Shown: positions 41,626 through 51,366, counted from the first letter of the stretch. The stretch is 64,000 bases of DNA from an uncultured Eubacteriales bacterium (GCA_934561055.1 CAKTFN010000001.1:124001-188000); one strand, 5' to 3'. Translations and numbers: made by a program. Notes: generated from the letters alone by a model not told the origin.

Positions 41626-42366
41626 TTACTCTTCTTCAATTGAAACCATTCCGCCGATATCTGTCAACGGATGATCTTTAAGATAATCATAATTACATCT
41701 GTGTTTCAAAAGAAAAGAAACAATTTTCTGATAATCGCAATGCTTTGTAATATCTCCAAAGAACAGAATTTTATTTTTTTCAATCAGCGCACTTGCACCG
41801 CCGATGAAACCGTAATTATGGCCCTTTAATAAAATATCGCCCTTGGAAATCAACAAAGAATCAATTCCGACTTTTTTACATGAATTATTTATAGATTCAT
41901 CGTCTGTAATAATTGCATTTTTGTTTACTACGCATGTTGAACATTTTGCATAGCCTTGATTAACATTAACAATCAAATCTTCTGAAAATTTTTTGATAAT
42001 ACTTTTATCTGAAGATTTTTTTCGTGCAATCAAAAGTTCGCCAACCTCGGCGCAATTTAGGCTGCAATCATTTGGATACGAACCGGACACGGCATTATAA
42101 GGCTCATTTACTCTGAATCCGGATTCTTTTAAACATTCGGTCAGATGATTTTGGGAAGCATCAATTATAATTTCTCCGTTGCCAAGATAATTGATGTTAA
42201 CATCGGCATGATCGGATATTGCCGGATCAATCAAGCAATTCTTTTTTGTGAACAAAATATTAATTTTGAAAGTTCTTATGTAATCGATGATTCTTTTATC
42301 TGAACCGGAAACAATTGCTTTTGTGACCCTGTGCTCCGGCAAATTTGCAAATTTTATAATGCTCAT
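41626..42366 (-). CDS. DUF6873-like protein (GME-fold)
   Basis: The 246-residue soluble protein has repeats of short beta-alpha units and segments resembling DUF6873 proteins of the guanidino-modifying-enzyme fold: DVNINYLGNGEIIID, NCAEVGELLIARK, VNQGYAKCSTCVV and the C-terminal GGASALIEKNKILFFGDI. The two cysteines in CSTC could bind a metal or act in catalysis. Its ATG overlaps the radA stop, so it is cotranscribed with radA. The role is unknown. Confidence 0.6.
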   Translation of the reverse strand: MSIIKFANLPEHRVTKAIVSGSDKRIIDYIRTFKINILFTKKNCLIDPAISDHADVNINYLGNGEIIIDASQNHLTECLKESGFRVNEPYNAVSGSYPNDCSLNCAEVGELLIARKKSSDKSIIKKFSEDLIVNVNQGYAKCSTCVVNKNAIITDDESINNSCKKVGIDSLLISKGDILLKGHNYGFIGGASALIEKNKILFFGDITKHCDYQKIVSFLLKHRCNYDYLKDHPLTDIGGMVSIEEE

Positions 42367-43745
42367 GTAATAAGTGCCTCAAAAGCTTGTCTGATTGTTC
42401 GGACACCGACAACTTCAATTTTCTGCTTCAACTCGTCCGGTACTGATTTAAGATTATGTTTCGGAATAATACACTTGTTGAATCCGAGTCTTGCCGCTTC
42501 CTTCACTCTTTGTTCGCAGTGCGAAATTGCTCTCACCTCGCCTGCCAATCCGATTTCTCCGAAAGCAAGAACATCGTCGCGAATTGCATAATCCTTCAGT
42601 GACGAAACAAGCGCCATTGCAATCGTCAGATCAAGTGCAGGTTCATCAAGTTTCATTCCGCCGACAATGTTTATATATGTGTCAAAATTACTTAAATAAT
42701 ATCCTCCTCGTTTTTCAAGAACCGCAATAAGCATTGCCATGCGGTTATAGTCAAAGCCGTTTGTCATTCTTCTCGGGTTACCGTAAGCAGTGGGTGTAAC
42801 AAGTCCCTGAATTTCGGCAAGAATCGGCCTTGAGCCTTCCATAACACAGGCAACGCAGGTACCCGGTGTGTTTTTCGGTCGCCCGGCTATGAGCATTTCG
42901 GAAGGATTTTTTACTTCTTCAAGTCCCCTGTCTGTCATCTCAAAAACGCCGATTTCATTTGTTGAACCGAATCTGTTTTTTACAGCTCTCAAAATTCTGA
43001 AAGAAAGATTTCGCTCTCCTTCAAAATATAAAACAGCGTCAACAACATGTTCCAGAACCTTCGGACCGGCAATATTTCCGTCTTTATTGACATGTCCGAC
43101 CATTATTACCGGGATTGACATTGATTTTGCAACACGCATTAAAAGATTAGCCGATTCTCTGACCTGCGTAACGCTTCCAGGTGAAGAAGATACTTCGGTA
43201 TAATTCATTGTCTGAACCGAATCAACGATAACGATATCGGGTTTTGCGCTTCGGATGTGTTCGCAGATCGCCTGAACGTCTGTTTCACAGAGAAGGTGAA
43301 GATTTTCCGTTGTAACATGAAGTCGGTCTGCACGCAACTTGATTTGATTATACGATTCCTCACCTGAAACGTACATAATTTGAAGTTTTTTTCCGAGTTG
43401 TTCGCAAATTTGAAGAAGAATTGTTGATTTTCCGATTCCAGGATCGCCGCTCAAAAGGACGAGTGAACCCTTAACAATTCCGCCCCCGAGAACCCGGTCA
43501 AGCTCCGACATTCCCGTTTTATATCTGATTTCATTGTCCAGCTCAATTTCTCCGAGTCTGTACGAACGAACGCTTGACGGCTTCGCCGATTTTGAAGTTG
43601 CGGCGGCACTTTGAGAAATCCGAACTTCTTCCTGAAGCGTTGCCCATTCGCCGCATTCGGGGCATTTTCCGAGCCACTTCGGCGTTTCATATCCGCACGA
43701 TGAGCAGACATAGACCGTTTTCGCTTTCTGAGCCACATTTTTCAC
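42363..43745 (-). CDS. radA: DNA repair protein RadA
   Basis: 460 residues: N-terminal zinc finger (C in VCSSCG and KCPECGEW), RecA-like ATPase with Walker A GDPGIGKST near 97-105, the RadA-specific KNRFGSTNEIG, and a C-terminal Lon-protease-like domain (IAMALVSS, FGEIGLAGEVR). It promotes branch migration in recombination. It overlaps cwlD (ATGA) upstream and the DUF6873 gene downstream. Confidence 0.95.
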   Translation of the reverse strand: MKNVAQKAKTVYVCSSCGYETPKWLGKCPECGEWATLQEEVRISQSAAATSKSAKPSSVRSYRLGEIELDNEIRYKTGMSELDRVLGGGIVKGSLVLLSGDPGIGKSTILLQICEQLGKKLQIMYVSGEESYNQIKLRADRLHVTTENLHLLCETDVQAICEHIRSAKPDIVIVDSVQTMNYTEVSSSPGSVTQVRESANLLMRVAKSMSIPVIMVGHVNKDGNIAGPKVLEHVVDAVLYFEGERNLSFRILRAVKNRFGSTNEIGVFEMTDRGLEEVKNPSEMLIAGRPKNTPGTCVACVMEGSRPILAEIQGLVTPTAYGNPRRMTNGFDYNRMAMLIAVLEKRGGYYLSNFDTYINIVGGMKLDEPALDLTIAMALVSSLKDYAIRDDVLAFGEIGLAGEVRAISHCEQRVKEAARLGFNKCIIPKHNLKSVPDELKQKIEVVGVRTIRQAFEALIT

Positions 43746-44473
43746 TCCCTGTTGTTTAAATACTTAATAATCCCGTCGGCAATCGCCAAAGACATTTTCT
43801 TTTGATAGTTTTCATCGTTTAAAAGTTGAGCTTCACCACCGTTTGACAAAAAACCGCATTCAACCATTACCGACGGTTTTGTCGCATGATAAAGCAAATA
43901 GATTTCTGTTCCGGAAGGTTTTATCCTTCGCTTGTTTTCGGGTTGCAACAAAACAACAATGGATTTTTGAATGTTTTCTGCAATAATTTCGCTTTCCGGA
44001 TTGTTTTTTGAATAAAAAACCTGCGCTCCGTAATACTTGCTCTCAGAAAAATGGTTTTGGTGAATACTGAGAAATATACTGTCCGGATATTCGTTCATAA
44101 TATTCAGCCTGTTATGAATATCCGAGACCTTTTTTTCACGAATCGTTTTACACGAATCATTATAAATCAGTTCATCGGTTTTTCGCACGGAAACCGTCCG
44201 AAAACCCAGGGCATTAAAAAGTGCTTCAAGTTTCAAAGAAATTGAAAGATTGATTTTCTTTTCGAGAATACCGCTTGAGGATTGTGCGCCGCCGTCCTCT
44301 CCGCCGTGACCTGCGTCAATTATAATAACGGGTAAATCGGTTTTGCTTTTTTCGACAGATGCATTAGTATAAACAACGTCAATTCCGAAAATCAAAAGAG
44401 CCGAAACAGCAAAAGCACACAAAGCAAACGCAAACTGTTTTGCGTTTATGATTCTGAACATAAACTTTTTCAT
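43742..44473 (-). CDS. cwlD: N-acetylmuramoyl-L-alanine amidase, CwlD-like
   Basis: About 243 residues with an N-terminal membrane anchor (about 12-32) and an Amidase_3 domain: IIDAGHGGEDGGA, SIHQNHF and VECGFLSN with the catalytic Glu. The small size, single domain and membrane anchor fit CwlD, which helps make muramic-lactam in the spore cortex. ATG 44473 is preferred with GGGTGA upstream; another ATG at 44488 is possible. Confidence 0.85.
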   Translation of the reverse strand: MKKFMFRIINAKQFAFALCAFAVSALLIFGIDVVYTNASVEKSKTDLPVIIIDAGHGGEDGGAQSSSGILEKKINLSISLKLEALFNALGFRTVSVRKTDELIYNDSCKTIREKKVSDIHNRLNIMNEYPDSIFLSIHQNHFSESKYYGAQVFYSKNNPESEIIAENIQKSIVVLLQPENKRRIKPSGTEIYLLYHATKPSVMVECGFLSNGGEAQLLNDENYQKKMSLAIADGIIKYLNNRE

Positions 44474-44540
44474 ACATAAATCACCCATAGAAGTCTATGG
44501 CAATTAACTTTGAAAAATGATTGAAGCAGCTTTTTCTTTC

Positions 44541-44570
44541 TTGACAAAACAGTTTTCGTTGTTGTATAAT
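44541..44570 (+). promoter_or_regulatory. Promoter of tRNA-Leu
   Basis: TTGACA and TATAAT are separated by 18 bases, 15 bases before the tRNA. Confidence 0.85.
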
Positions 44571-44585
44571 AAATCAAATAAATAT

Positions 44586-44670
44586 GCGGGTATGGTGGAA
44601 TTGGCAGACACGCAAGATTTAGGATCTTGTGCTTTCCGGCGTGCAGGTTCGACCCCTGTTACCCGCACCA
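44586..44670 (+). tRNA. tRNA-Leu (anticodon TAG)
   Basis: The acceptor stem GCGGGTA/TACCCGC, D-arm TGGTGGAATTGGCAGACAC, anticodon stem CAAGA/TCTTG around TAG, a variable arm, the T-loop GGTTCGACCCC and an encoded CCA end give a complete class II tRNA. It reads CUA (and other CUN) leucine codons. Confidence 0.96.
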
Positions 44671-44675
44671 GACAG

Positions 44676-44717
44676 CGATAGTTTCCGGACTGAAATCCGA
44701 AAACTATCGTATTTTTT
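44676..44717 (+). terminator. Terminator of tRNA-Leu
   Basis: A 9-bp stem CGATAGTTT/AAACTATCG with a further inner TCCGGA-like pairing is followed by seven T. Confidence 0.9.
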
Positions 44718-44750
44718 TATATTAATTACGAGATGACTTAATTCTTCATT

Positions 44751-44972
44751 TTAATCATCTTCAAAGAGTAAATTCTGAAGCATCATGATGCGCTTTTTTC
44801 TTTGTTCTTCCTCAGCTTTGTCAATTTTGTAGACTCCGTTTTCAAAAGAAAGGATACTCCCCTCTTTTACGTCATTCGGCAGTGAGCACAGAGGAATTTC
44901 AATAAGACTCATATCTTCCTTTTCACAAACGGCAATTCCTTGCGAGATGCGGTCAACACTGAGATATTCCAT
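44751..44972 (-). CDS. DUF3006-family small protein
   Basis: 73 residues: a beta-rich start (YLSVDRISQGIAVCEKED), then LPNDVKEGSILSFENGVYKID and a charged helix, as in DUF3006. These proteins often sit next to ComEC-type metallo-hydrolases, as here 14 bases downstream of one. The function is unknown. Confidence 0.8.
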   Translation of the reverse strand: MEYLSVDRISQGIAVCEKEDMSLIEIPLCSLPNDVKEGSILSFENGVYKIDKAEEEQRKKRIMMLQNLLFEDD

Positions 44973-44986
44973 TGTTTAGCTTCTCC

Positions 44987-45892
44987 TTACTTTTCTGTTG
45001 AAACTTTATATCCGTTGTCATAACAGTTTAAAACAATCGTTCCGACTTTATCCGTTCGATAAAACTTAATATTATTGTTTTCAAGATATTCAATCGTTTC
45101 TTCGTGTGGGTGCCCATATGAATTGTCAAGACCGCACGAAATAATTCCGATTCCGGGATCGGCCGAACGAAGATAGCTTTTTTCAAGCGAAGTTCTGCTT
45201 CCGTGATGTCCCATGAGCATCACATCACATGAAAGGTCGGGATTTTTATTCATAACGCTCTTCATCTCCTTCTTTTCCGCATCACCGGAAAGAAGAACAG
45301 TCGTCGAATTTACGGACGCTTTGCATATTACCGACATATTGTTAAGGTCGCTGTTTTGTTCAACAGGGCCGAAAATTTCAAGCGTAATTTTTCCTACGGT
45401 ATATTCCTTTCCGAATTTAGCCGGAATCACCTTGATTTTTTTGTTGATTATCGTTTCAAGAAGCAATTCGTAAGTTTTAGTCGTCGGTGTGTTTTCGGAT
45501 GAAAGCTTAGGCATGATTATGTTGTCAACCGGAAAAGCTTCAAGGACAGCCTGAAGGCCGCCGATATGATCGGTATGCGGATGAGTTGCAACAACATAAT
45601 CAAGTTTTTCAATTCCGTTTGATTTAAGATAATCAACAACCCTGCTTCCATATTCCCTTTCTCCGGCATCAATCAAAATTCCGCTGTTTTCGGATTTCAA
45701 AAGAGTTGACGAACCCTGTCCGACGTCAATAAAATGAACGCTGTAAGTGTACGCTTCGGCTGTTACGCCCGGCTTTTCTGCAGTTTCAAAATCTTTGTTG
45801 AATCGTCCGAGAACAACGGCAATAATTGCAACGAAAAAAACGATTGATGTAATTATCGACTTTTGTTTACCTCTTTTTGCGGTTTTTGCCAT
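44987..45892 (-). CDS. ComEC/Rec2-type metallo-beta-lactamase-fold hydrolase
   Basis: 301 residues: a membrane anchor (about 11-28) and a metallo-beta-lactamase domain with FIDVGQGSSTLL, the metal motif ATHPHTDHIGG, SGDAEKKE, and LMGHHGSRTS. It is the stand-alone form of the C-terminal domain of ComEC without the channel domain, so it is probably a secreted or surface nuclease or phosphodiesterase and not a DNA-uptake channel. Its start overlaps the radical SAM gene. Confidence 0.85.
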   Translation of the reverse strand: MAKTAKRGKQKSIITSIVFFVAIIAVVLGRFNKDFETAEKPGVTAEAYTYSVHFIDVGQGSSTLLKSENSGILIDAGEREYGSRVVDYLKSNGIEKLDYVVATHPHTDHIGGLQAVLEAFPVDNIIMPKLSSENTPTTKTYELLLETIINKKIKVIPAKFGKEYTVGKITLEIFGPVEQNSDLNNMSVICKASVNSTTVLLSGDAEKKEMKSVMNKNPDLSCDVMLMGHHGSRTSLEKSYLRSADPGIGIISCGLDNSYGHPHEETIEYLENNNIKFYRTDKVGTIVLNCYDNGYKVSTEK

Positions 45893-47732
45893 ACATTCCT
45901 CCGTTTTTGAAATTGCTGTTCTTTTGTGCTGAAGGCTGATGAGTTCCGGCTTTGATCAGACATTTGGGAGAATTTCCTATGAGATCAAATCTTCCTGCAA
46001 TCTTTAAAGCCTTTTCAATCAAATCACGCTTTGAAGGATCATAATATTGCAAAAGAGCACGTTGCATTGCTTTGTCCTGCGGTGTTTTTGCAACGTAGAC
46101 CTCCTTCATTGTGTATGGGTCAAGTCCGGTATAAAACATACATGTTGAAACCGTTCCCGGGGTTGGGTAAAAATCCTGAACCTGCTCCGGTCTGATTGAA
46201 CGCTTTTTTAAAAACAGTGCGAGCTCAATTGCATCGTCAAGAGTTGAACCCGGATGGGATGACATGAGATACGGAACGAGATACTGTTGTTTATTATTGC
46301 TTTTTGAAAGTTCAAAATATCGTTTTGAAAACTCAATATATGCCTCAATGTGAGGTTTTCCCATCTTATCGAGGACTGCGGCCGAGCAGTGTTCGGGAGC
46401 AACCTTGAGCTGTCCGCTGACGTGATATTTTACAAGTTCTTTGAAAAATTCGTCGTTTTTGTCTTTGAGCATATAGTCATATCGAATTCCGGAACGGATG
46501 AAAACTTTTTTGATACCCGGAAGCTTTCTGACTTCTCTCAAAAGGGAAAGATAATCGCTGTGGTCGGCAACAAGAGCCGGACATGGTTTCGGTGCAAGAC
46601 ATTTTTTGCCTTTGCAAAGCCCGGCCTTCAGTTGCTTTTCACATGAAGGAAGACGGAAATTTGCTGTCGGGCCTCCGATATCATGAATATAGCCTTTAAA
46701 ATCAGGAAGCTTTATCAGTTTTTTAGCTTCCTCAATAACCGACTCGTGACTGCGGCAGGTTACAAATCTTCCTTGATGAAACGCAATTGAACAAAAATTG
46801 CACGCTCCGAAGCAGCCTCTGTTATGCGCAATTGAAAAGCGCACTTCCTCAATGCCGGGAACACCTCCGTCTTTTTCATAGATTGGGTGATATGTTCTCA
46901 TATAAGGCAAAGAATAAACCCAATCAAGCTCTTTGGTGGTCAAAGGAGGCATCGGCGGATTTTGAACGAGCATTTTCTTTCCGTGTCTTTGCTTTATTAA
47001 TCTTCCTCTGATGTGATCCTGCTCATCCTGCTGGATACGGCAGGATATGGCATATTCTTTTTTGACGGCACAGACGTTTTCATATGACGGGCATTCAGCA
47101 CCGGAAAGTGGCGTCTCGGCTGTGTCGCAAACATAGCAGGTTCCTCTGACGTCACGAATTGCCGAAATCGGTTCCCCGTTCCTAAGCCTGTTTGCAATTT
47201 CAATAACTTGGTTTTCACCCATACCGTATATAAGCAGATCGGCCTGAGAATCAAAAATAATCGATCTTCTGATTTTGTTGTCCCAATAATCATAATGAGC
47301 AAATCTGCGAAGCGAGGCTTCAAGTCCGCCGATTATTATAGGAATATCTCCGTAAGCTTCCCTGATTCGGTTGCAGTAAACAATTACAGCACGGTCAGGA
47401 CGAAGTCCTGCTTTTCCGCCCGGTGAATATGCGTCGGAGCTTCTTTTTTTCTTGGCAACCGTATAATGGGCAACCATTGAATCAATGTTTCCGGAAGCAA
47501 CCATAAAACCGTATTTTGGCCTTGAAAAGCGCATAAACGCCTCCTTGCTTCGCCAATCCGGTTGAGCAAGAAAACCGATTCTGAAACCTTGCGATTCAAC
47601 TACTCGCGTGATAATTGACGCACCGAAGCTCGGATGGTCAACATAAGCGTCTCCGCTGACATAAACAAAGTCAACTTCGTCCCATCCGCGTTTTTTCATA
47701 TCATCATAACTGATCGGTAAAAAGTCGTTCAT
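45867..47732 (-). CDS. YgiQ-family radical SAM protein
   Basis: 621 residues with the N-terminal YgiQ domain (FLPISYDDMKKRGWDEVDFVY) and a radical SAM core whose cluster cysteines lie in RGCFGACNFCSIAFHQGR. Later segments include KVAPEHCS and QDFYPTPGT. YgiQ proteins are widespread; their reaction is not known to me. It lies 9 bases after ftsK. Confidence 0.88.
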   Translation of the reverse strand: MNDFLPISYDDMKKRGWDEVDFVYVSGDAYVDHPSFGASIITRVVESQGFRIGFLAQPDWRSKEAFMRFSRPKYGFMVASGNIDSMVAHYTVAKKKRSSDAYSPGGKAGLRPDRAVIVYCNRIREAYGDIPIIIGGLEASLRRFAHYDYWDNKIRRSIIFDSQADLLIYGMGENQVIEIANRLRNGEPISAIRDVRGTCYVCDTAETPLSGAECPSYENVCAVKKEYAISCRIQQDEQDHIRGRLIKQRHGKKMLVQNPPMPPLTTKELDWVYSLPYMRTYHPIYEKDGGVPGIEEVRFSIAHNRGCFGACNFCSIAFHQGRFVTCRSHESVIEEAKKLIKLPDFKGYIHDIGGPTANFRLPSCEKQLKAGLCKGKKCLAPKPCPALVADHSDYLSLLREVRKLPGIKKVFIRSGIRYDYMLKDKNDEFFKELVKYHVSGQLKVAPEHCSAAVLDKMGKPHIEAYIEFSKRYFELSKSNNKQQYLVPYLMSSHPGSTLDDAIELALFLKKRSIRPEQVQDFYPTPGTVSTCMFYTGLDPYTMKEVYVAKTPQDKAMQRALLQYYDPSKRDLIEKALKIAGRFDLIGNSPKCLIKAGTHQPSAQKNSNFKNGGMYGKNRKKR

Positions 47733-47741
47733 TTTTCCCTC

Positions 47742-50432
47742 TTAATCCGAAAGGACATCAAAATCTTCGTCTTCCGGTCTTTCTTTTGAAGCTTTGAATT
47801 CGGCGAGTTGAAGCTGGGTCATTAAAACTTTTCTCGGCTTGCTTCCTTCGGACGAACCGACAATTCCACGTTGTTCGAGTTCATCCATAATCCTTGCGGC
47901 CCGTGCGTAACCGAGTCTGAGTTTTCTTTGAAGAAGAGTCGTTGACGCAGCCTGACATTCAACAACAACGTCTATCGCCGAAAGGAGCATGTCATCGGTA
48001 TCGGCTTCTTCACCGGCCGAAGCCTGAGAAACTTTTTTCTTGCTGTTATCTGCTGCGGCGTTGCGTGCAATTTCGTCCATAACCTCGCTGTCGTACTCAA
48101 CCTCTTCCTGAGTTTTAATGAACGAAACAACGTTTTCAATCTCCTCATCAGAAAGAAAAGCGCCTTGAATTCTTACCGGTTTTGACATTCCGACGGGGTT
48201 AAAAAGCATATCGCCGTTACCGAGAAGTTTTTCGGCGCCGACCGTGTCAAGAATAGTTCTGGAATCAACCTGTGATGAAACGAAAAGCGAAAGTCGGCTC
48301 GGAATGTTCGCTTTAATGATACCTGTAATTACGTCAACCGAAGGACGCTGAGTTGCAACAACAAGATGCATTCCTGCGGCACGGGCTTTTTGAGCAAGGC
48401 GGCAGATCGAATCTTCAACTTCCTTAGGAGAAACCATCATAAGGTCGTTGAGCTCATCAATGAAAATAACGATCTGGGGCATATAGTTTTGTTCGGGATG
48501 ATCCTGAACATATTTATTAAAACCTTTTATATCTCGGACGCCACAAGCAGAAAAAGCCTTATATCTGTTTTCCATCTCACTGACAGCCCACGCAAGCGAA
48601 CCGGCAGCTTTTCTGACATCTGAAATAACCGGAACCAAAAGATGAGGAATACCGTTGTAAATCGAGAATTCAACCTGCTTCGGGTCAATCATAAGAAGTT
48701 TGACTTCTGAAGGTTTTGCCGAATAGAGAATGCTTACGATCATGCAGTTAAGACATACGGATTTACCGGAGCCTGTTGTTCCGGCAATGAGTAAGTGCGG
48801 CATCTTCGCAATGTCAGTGCAAGTTGCATTACCGGTGATATCCTTTCCGAGAGCAACATTGAGTTTGCTTTTTGCATTTTGAAACTCTGAAGAAGAGATA
48901 ATTTCACGAAGGGTTACCATTGATTTGTGTTGATTCGGAATTTCAATCCCGACGGCTGATTTGTTCGGAATCGGGGCTTCGATTCTGACTCCGGCGGATG
49001 CAAGGTTAAGCGCAATGTCATCCGCAAGATTCGTAATTCGATTGATTTTAACGCCCGGAGCCGGTTGAAGTTCATATCTTGTTACCGTCGGACCTCGGCT
49101 GACGCCGATGAGATTCGTTTCAACACCAAAGCTTTTAAGGGTGTCAACAAGCTTTTTTGCCGTTGTCTTCATTTCGGCCGCATAGTCCCCTGCTTTGCTG
49201 AAATCGGGCGGGTTAAGGCAATCTATCGGCGGAAGGCAGTACTCTTTCTTTTGCTGCTTTCTCTCCTCGGTATAGCCTTTTACCTCGGCAATGTTCTTTT
49301 TTTCGTTCTTATTTGCGTTTGTGATTGCAGCTTCAACAATACTTTGTTCATCTTTGTCAAGTCCGTCAAGAGAAACTTCGTTTTCAAAACTGCTTTCAAT
49401 TACACTGACATCGTCGTTATCCACCTTTTCAACAACTCCGGCAGCAGCTTCTATTGCACCGTTTATATCCGGGTCAGCTTCTGAAATCGGTTCAACGTCT
49501 TCGGTTTCAACAATTTCTTCAAAATCAGCCGGATTCAGTTTCGGCGGCTTCGCAGACCGCTTTACGTCATCCTCGGAAAACGTAAAAAGCCTGTCCTGCG
49601 GAGTATACGGTTTTGGGGAACGCCTTTTTCTTTTGACAGACATATTATCGTCAAGCTCGATTTCGGTCTTTGAAAAATCAAAAGTATCGTCATCGTCGTT
49701 GGCTTCACGCTGTTCTTCAAGAAATGCTCTTTCTTCAAGGCGTTCTTTTTCACGCTGTTCAAGTCTTTCGCGCCGTTTTTCTTTTCTGATTTCCGCCGAT
49801 TCGTCAATTTTTGTTTTTGAGCCGTTAATTGCGTCCGAAACATAATTACTGACTGATGAAAAACCGATGTTAAGATAAACAAAAAGAAAAATAATAAAAA
49901 GTACAATGGAAAAGACAAAAGCAGCCGCTTTTCCGAGCAAATGCAAAAGTCCGCCGCCGAAAACAGCACCGATTGCTCCGCCGGTGACAACAAAACCGTC
50001 GTTAAAGGTACTTCCCGTGCGATAAGCGTCGATAAGTTGTTCGGTGAATTCAGAGACCCCTCCGGCGTCTATTGACGTAATTGTAAGATGAATAAGTGCA
50101 CTGAACATTCCGGCTGAAAGAAACGCACAGATTGTTGTGAGCACACATGACCTTTTTAACTTTCCGAGCGCAATTCTCAGACCGATTGCGAGAAGAAAAA
50201 CATCGAAAAGATAAAATCCGAGGCCGAATGTTCCAAAGAAAAAGCCTCTGACGGAAGCCCAAACGTTCCTTCCGGGAATGAAAGCAACAATCAAAAGAAA
50301 AAGCGAAGCAATGAGATAAGAAAACATTATTGCATTGCTGTGAGCTTCAAAAAAGCTAAGCTTTGCCTTTTTACCGCCCTTCTTTTTTGAAGCCGTTGTT
50401 TTTTTAGATGAAGTCTTTTTAGTATTTGCCAT
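47742..50432 (-). CDS. ftsK: FtsK/SpoIIIE DNA translocase
   Basis: 896 residues with four N-terminal membrane helices, a charged linker (about 200-400), the alpha/beta motor domain with Walker A GTTGSGKSVCLN, IFIDELNDLMM and ATQRPSVDVITG, and a C-terminal gamma winged helix (RKLRLGYARAARIMDELE) that reads polar DNA motifs. It pumps chromosome ends through the division or sporulation septum. Whether it acts as FtsK, SpoIIIE or both cannot be decided. Confidence 0.94.
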   Translation of the reverse strand: MANTKKTSSKKTTASKKKGGKKAKLSFFEAHSNAIMFSYLIASLFLLIVAFIPGRNVWASVRGFFFGTFGLGFYLFDVFLLAIGLRIALGKLKRSCVLTTICAFLSAGMFSALIHLTITSIDAGGVSEFTEQLIDAYRTGSTFNDGFVVTGGAIGAVFGGGLLHLLGKAAAFVFSIVLFIIFLFVYLNIGFSSVSNYVSDAINGSKTKIDESAEIRKEKRRERLEQREKERLEERAFLEEQREANDDDDTFDFSKTEIELDDNMSVKRKRRSPKPYTPQDRLFTFSEDDVKRSAKPPKLNPADFEEIVETEDVEPISEADPDINGAIEAAAGVVEKVDNDDVSVIESSFENEVSLDGLDKDEQSIVEAAITNANKNEKKNIAEVKGYTEERKQQKKEYCLPPIDCLNPPDFSKAGDYAAEMKTTAKKLVDTLKSFGVETNLIGVSRGPTVTRYELQPAPGVKINRITNLADDIALNLASAGVRIEAPIPNKSAVGIEIPNQHKSMVTLREIISSSEFQNAKSKLNVALGKDITGNATCTDIAKMPHLLIAGTTGSGKSVCLNCMIVSILYSAKPSEVKLLMIDPKQVEFSIYNGIPHLLVPVISDVRKAAGSLAWAVSEMENRYKAFSACGVRDIKGFNKYVQDHPEQNYMPQIVIFIDELNDLMMVSPKEVEDSICRLAQKARAAGMHLVVATQRPSVDVITGIIKANIPSRLSLFVSSQVDSRTILDTVGAEKLLGNGDMLFNPVGMSKPVRIQGAFLSDEEIENVVSFIKTQEEVEYDSEVMDEIARNAAADNSKKKVSQASAGEEADTDDMLLSAIDVVVECQAASTTLLQRKLRLGYARAARIMDELEQRGIVGSSEGSKPRKVLMTQLQLAEFKASKERPEDEDFDVLSD

Positions 50433-50456
50433 CTGATATGCCTCTCAAGTTTTAAA

Positions 50457-50491
50457 AAATACCGCCGCCGTTTCATATTGAGATCGGCGGC
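50457..50491 (-). terminator. Terminator/attenuator between UppP-like gene and ftsK
   Basis: On the minus strand GCCGCCG/CGGCGGC pair and are followed by TATTTTTT. ftsK begins only 25 bases on, so this hairpin lies in the ftsK leader or ends most of the upstream mRNA. A possible promoter, TTGCTG-18-TATAAT (50540-50511), overlaps the upstream gene end. Confidence 0.7.
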
Positions 50492-50511
50492 TGTAGACCG
50501 TAAAAATAAAA

Positions 50512-51366
50512 TTATAATACAAAAAGTGCCGCAACAGCAACAATAGCGAAAACTATTGAAAAAACGCTGAAATACACACAAATCTTTTTAAAATCAATTT
50601 TCGAAAGAAGATGAATCATGCCGCCGCATCCGATTGCGGAAAAAAGAATGCAAAGTGCAATAACAACCGGGTTCAGAACAATTCCGGTCATTGCCGTTCT
50701 GAAAAGCCTAAAAACGTTCACGGCAAAAATTGACGGAGCAATATATGTAAGAATTTCGCGAACAATCACACGGTTTTCAACGTCGGAAATCAAAAAGCTC
50801 GTTGCTCCGGTTGAAATGCAGGAAATTCCGGGAAAAAAGTATGCAACCGACTGATAAACACTAAAACGTATTACCGATTTGAAATCGGCGGAACGCTTTG
50901 TCTGAGCGTATCTTTGCCTGACGTACCAATTTCCGAGAAGAAGAAAAATTCCGCTCACCGCACAGCACACCGCCGTGACAAGAAGATGATCCGTTCCGAT
51001 TTGTTCGCTGAAATAATCAACAAGTAACTTTCCTTTTGAATACGGAATAAACATTACCGCAGCCGGAACAAGGGAAATCAGAAGATTAAGCATAAATTTT
51101 CTGTAGCCCGTTCTGTTGAGCATATTGGACTTTTTAGTACTGAATAAAGCTTTGAATCCCTTAAAATAAATTCTTCTCAAAGAAATAAAAATCATAACCG
51201 AAAAAACAATCGAAATGATTGAGTAATAAAACGGCAAAAGCTGAGAATTTTTGTTGAAATCGAGAATATAACTTAAGAACGAATATGAAGCGGAGTATGA
51301 AAACGGAAGCGGTGCAAAAATTCCGCTGATTAAAGATATTATCGCAATTTTAATGTATTCTATCAT
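50512..51366 (-). CDS. Degenerate UppP/BacA-like membrane protein
   Basis: 284 residues with about 7-8 helices laid out like undecaprenyl-diphosphatase. The first family motif should read E-G-x-x-E-x-L-P-x-S-S; here it is SGIFAPLPFSYSAS, without both glutamates. The second should contain PG-x-S-R-S-G; here it is PGISCISTGAT, without the arginine. The fold is kept but the catalytic residues are gone, so it may be a lipid-binding or transport paralog. It is transcribed alone from a clear promoter and ends at a terminator before ftsK. Confidence 0.7.
   Translation of the reverse strand: MIEYIKIAIISLISGIFAPLPFSYSASYSFLSYILDFNKNSQLLPFYYSIISIVFSVMIFISLRRIYFKGFKALFSTKKSNMLNRTGYRKFMLNLLISLVPAAVMFIPYSKGKLLVDYFSEQIGTDHLLVTAVCCAVSGIFLLLGNWYVRQRYAQTKRSADFKSVIRFSVYQSVAYFFPGISCISTGATSFLISDVENRVIVREILTYIAPSIFAVNVFRLFRTAMTGIVLNPVVIALCILFSAIGCGGMIHLLSKIDFKKICVYFSVFSIVFAIVAVAALFVL

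Noticed and set aside
44586..44670. tRNA-Leu as an integration site
   Set aside because: Both flanks are ordinary host genes with the tRNA's own promoter and terminator, and no repeated 3' end was seen nearby.
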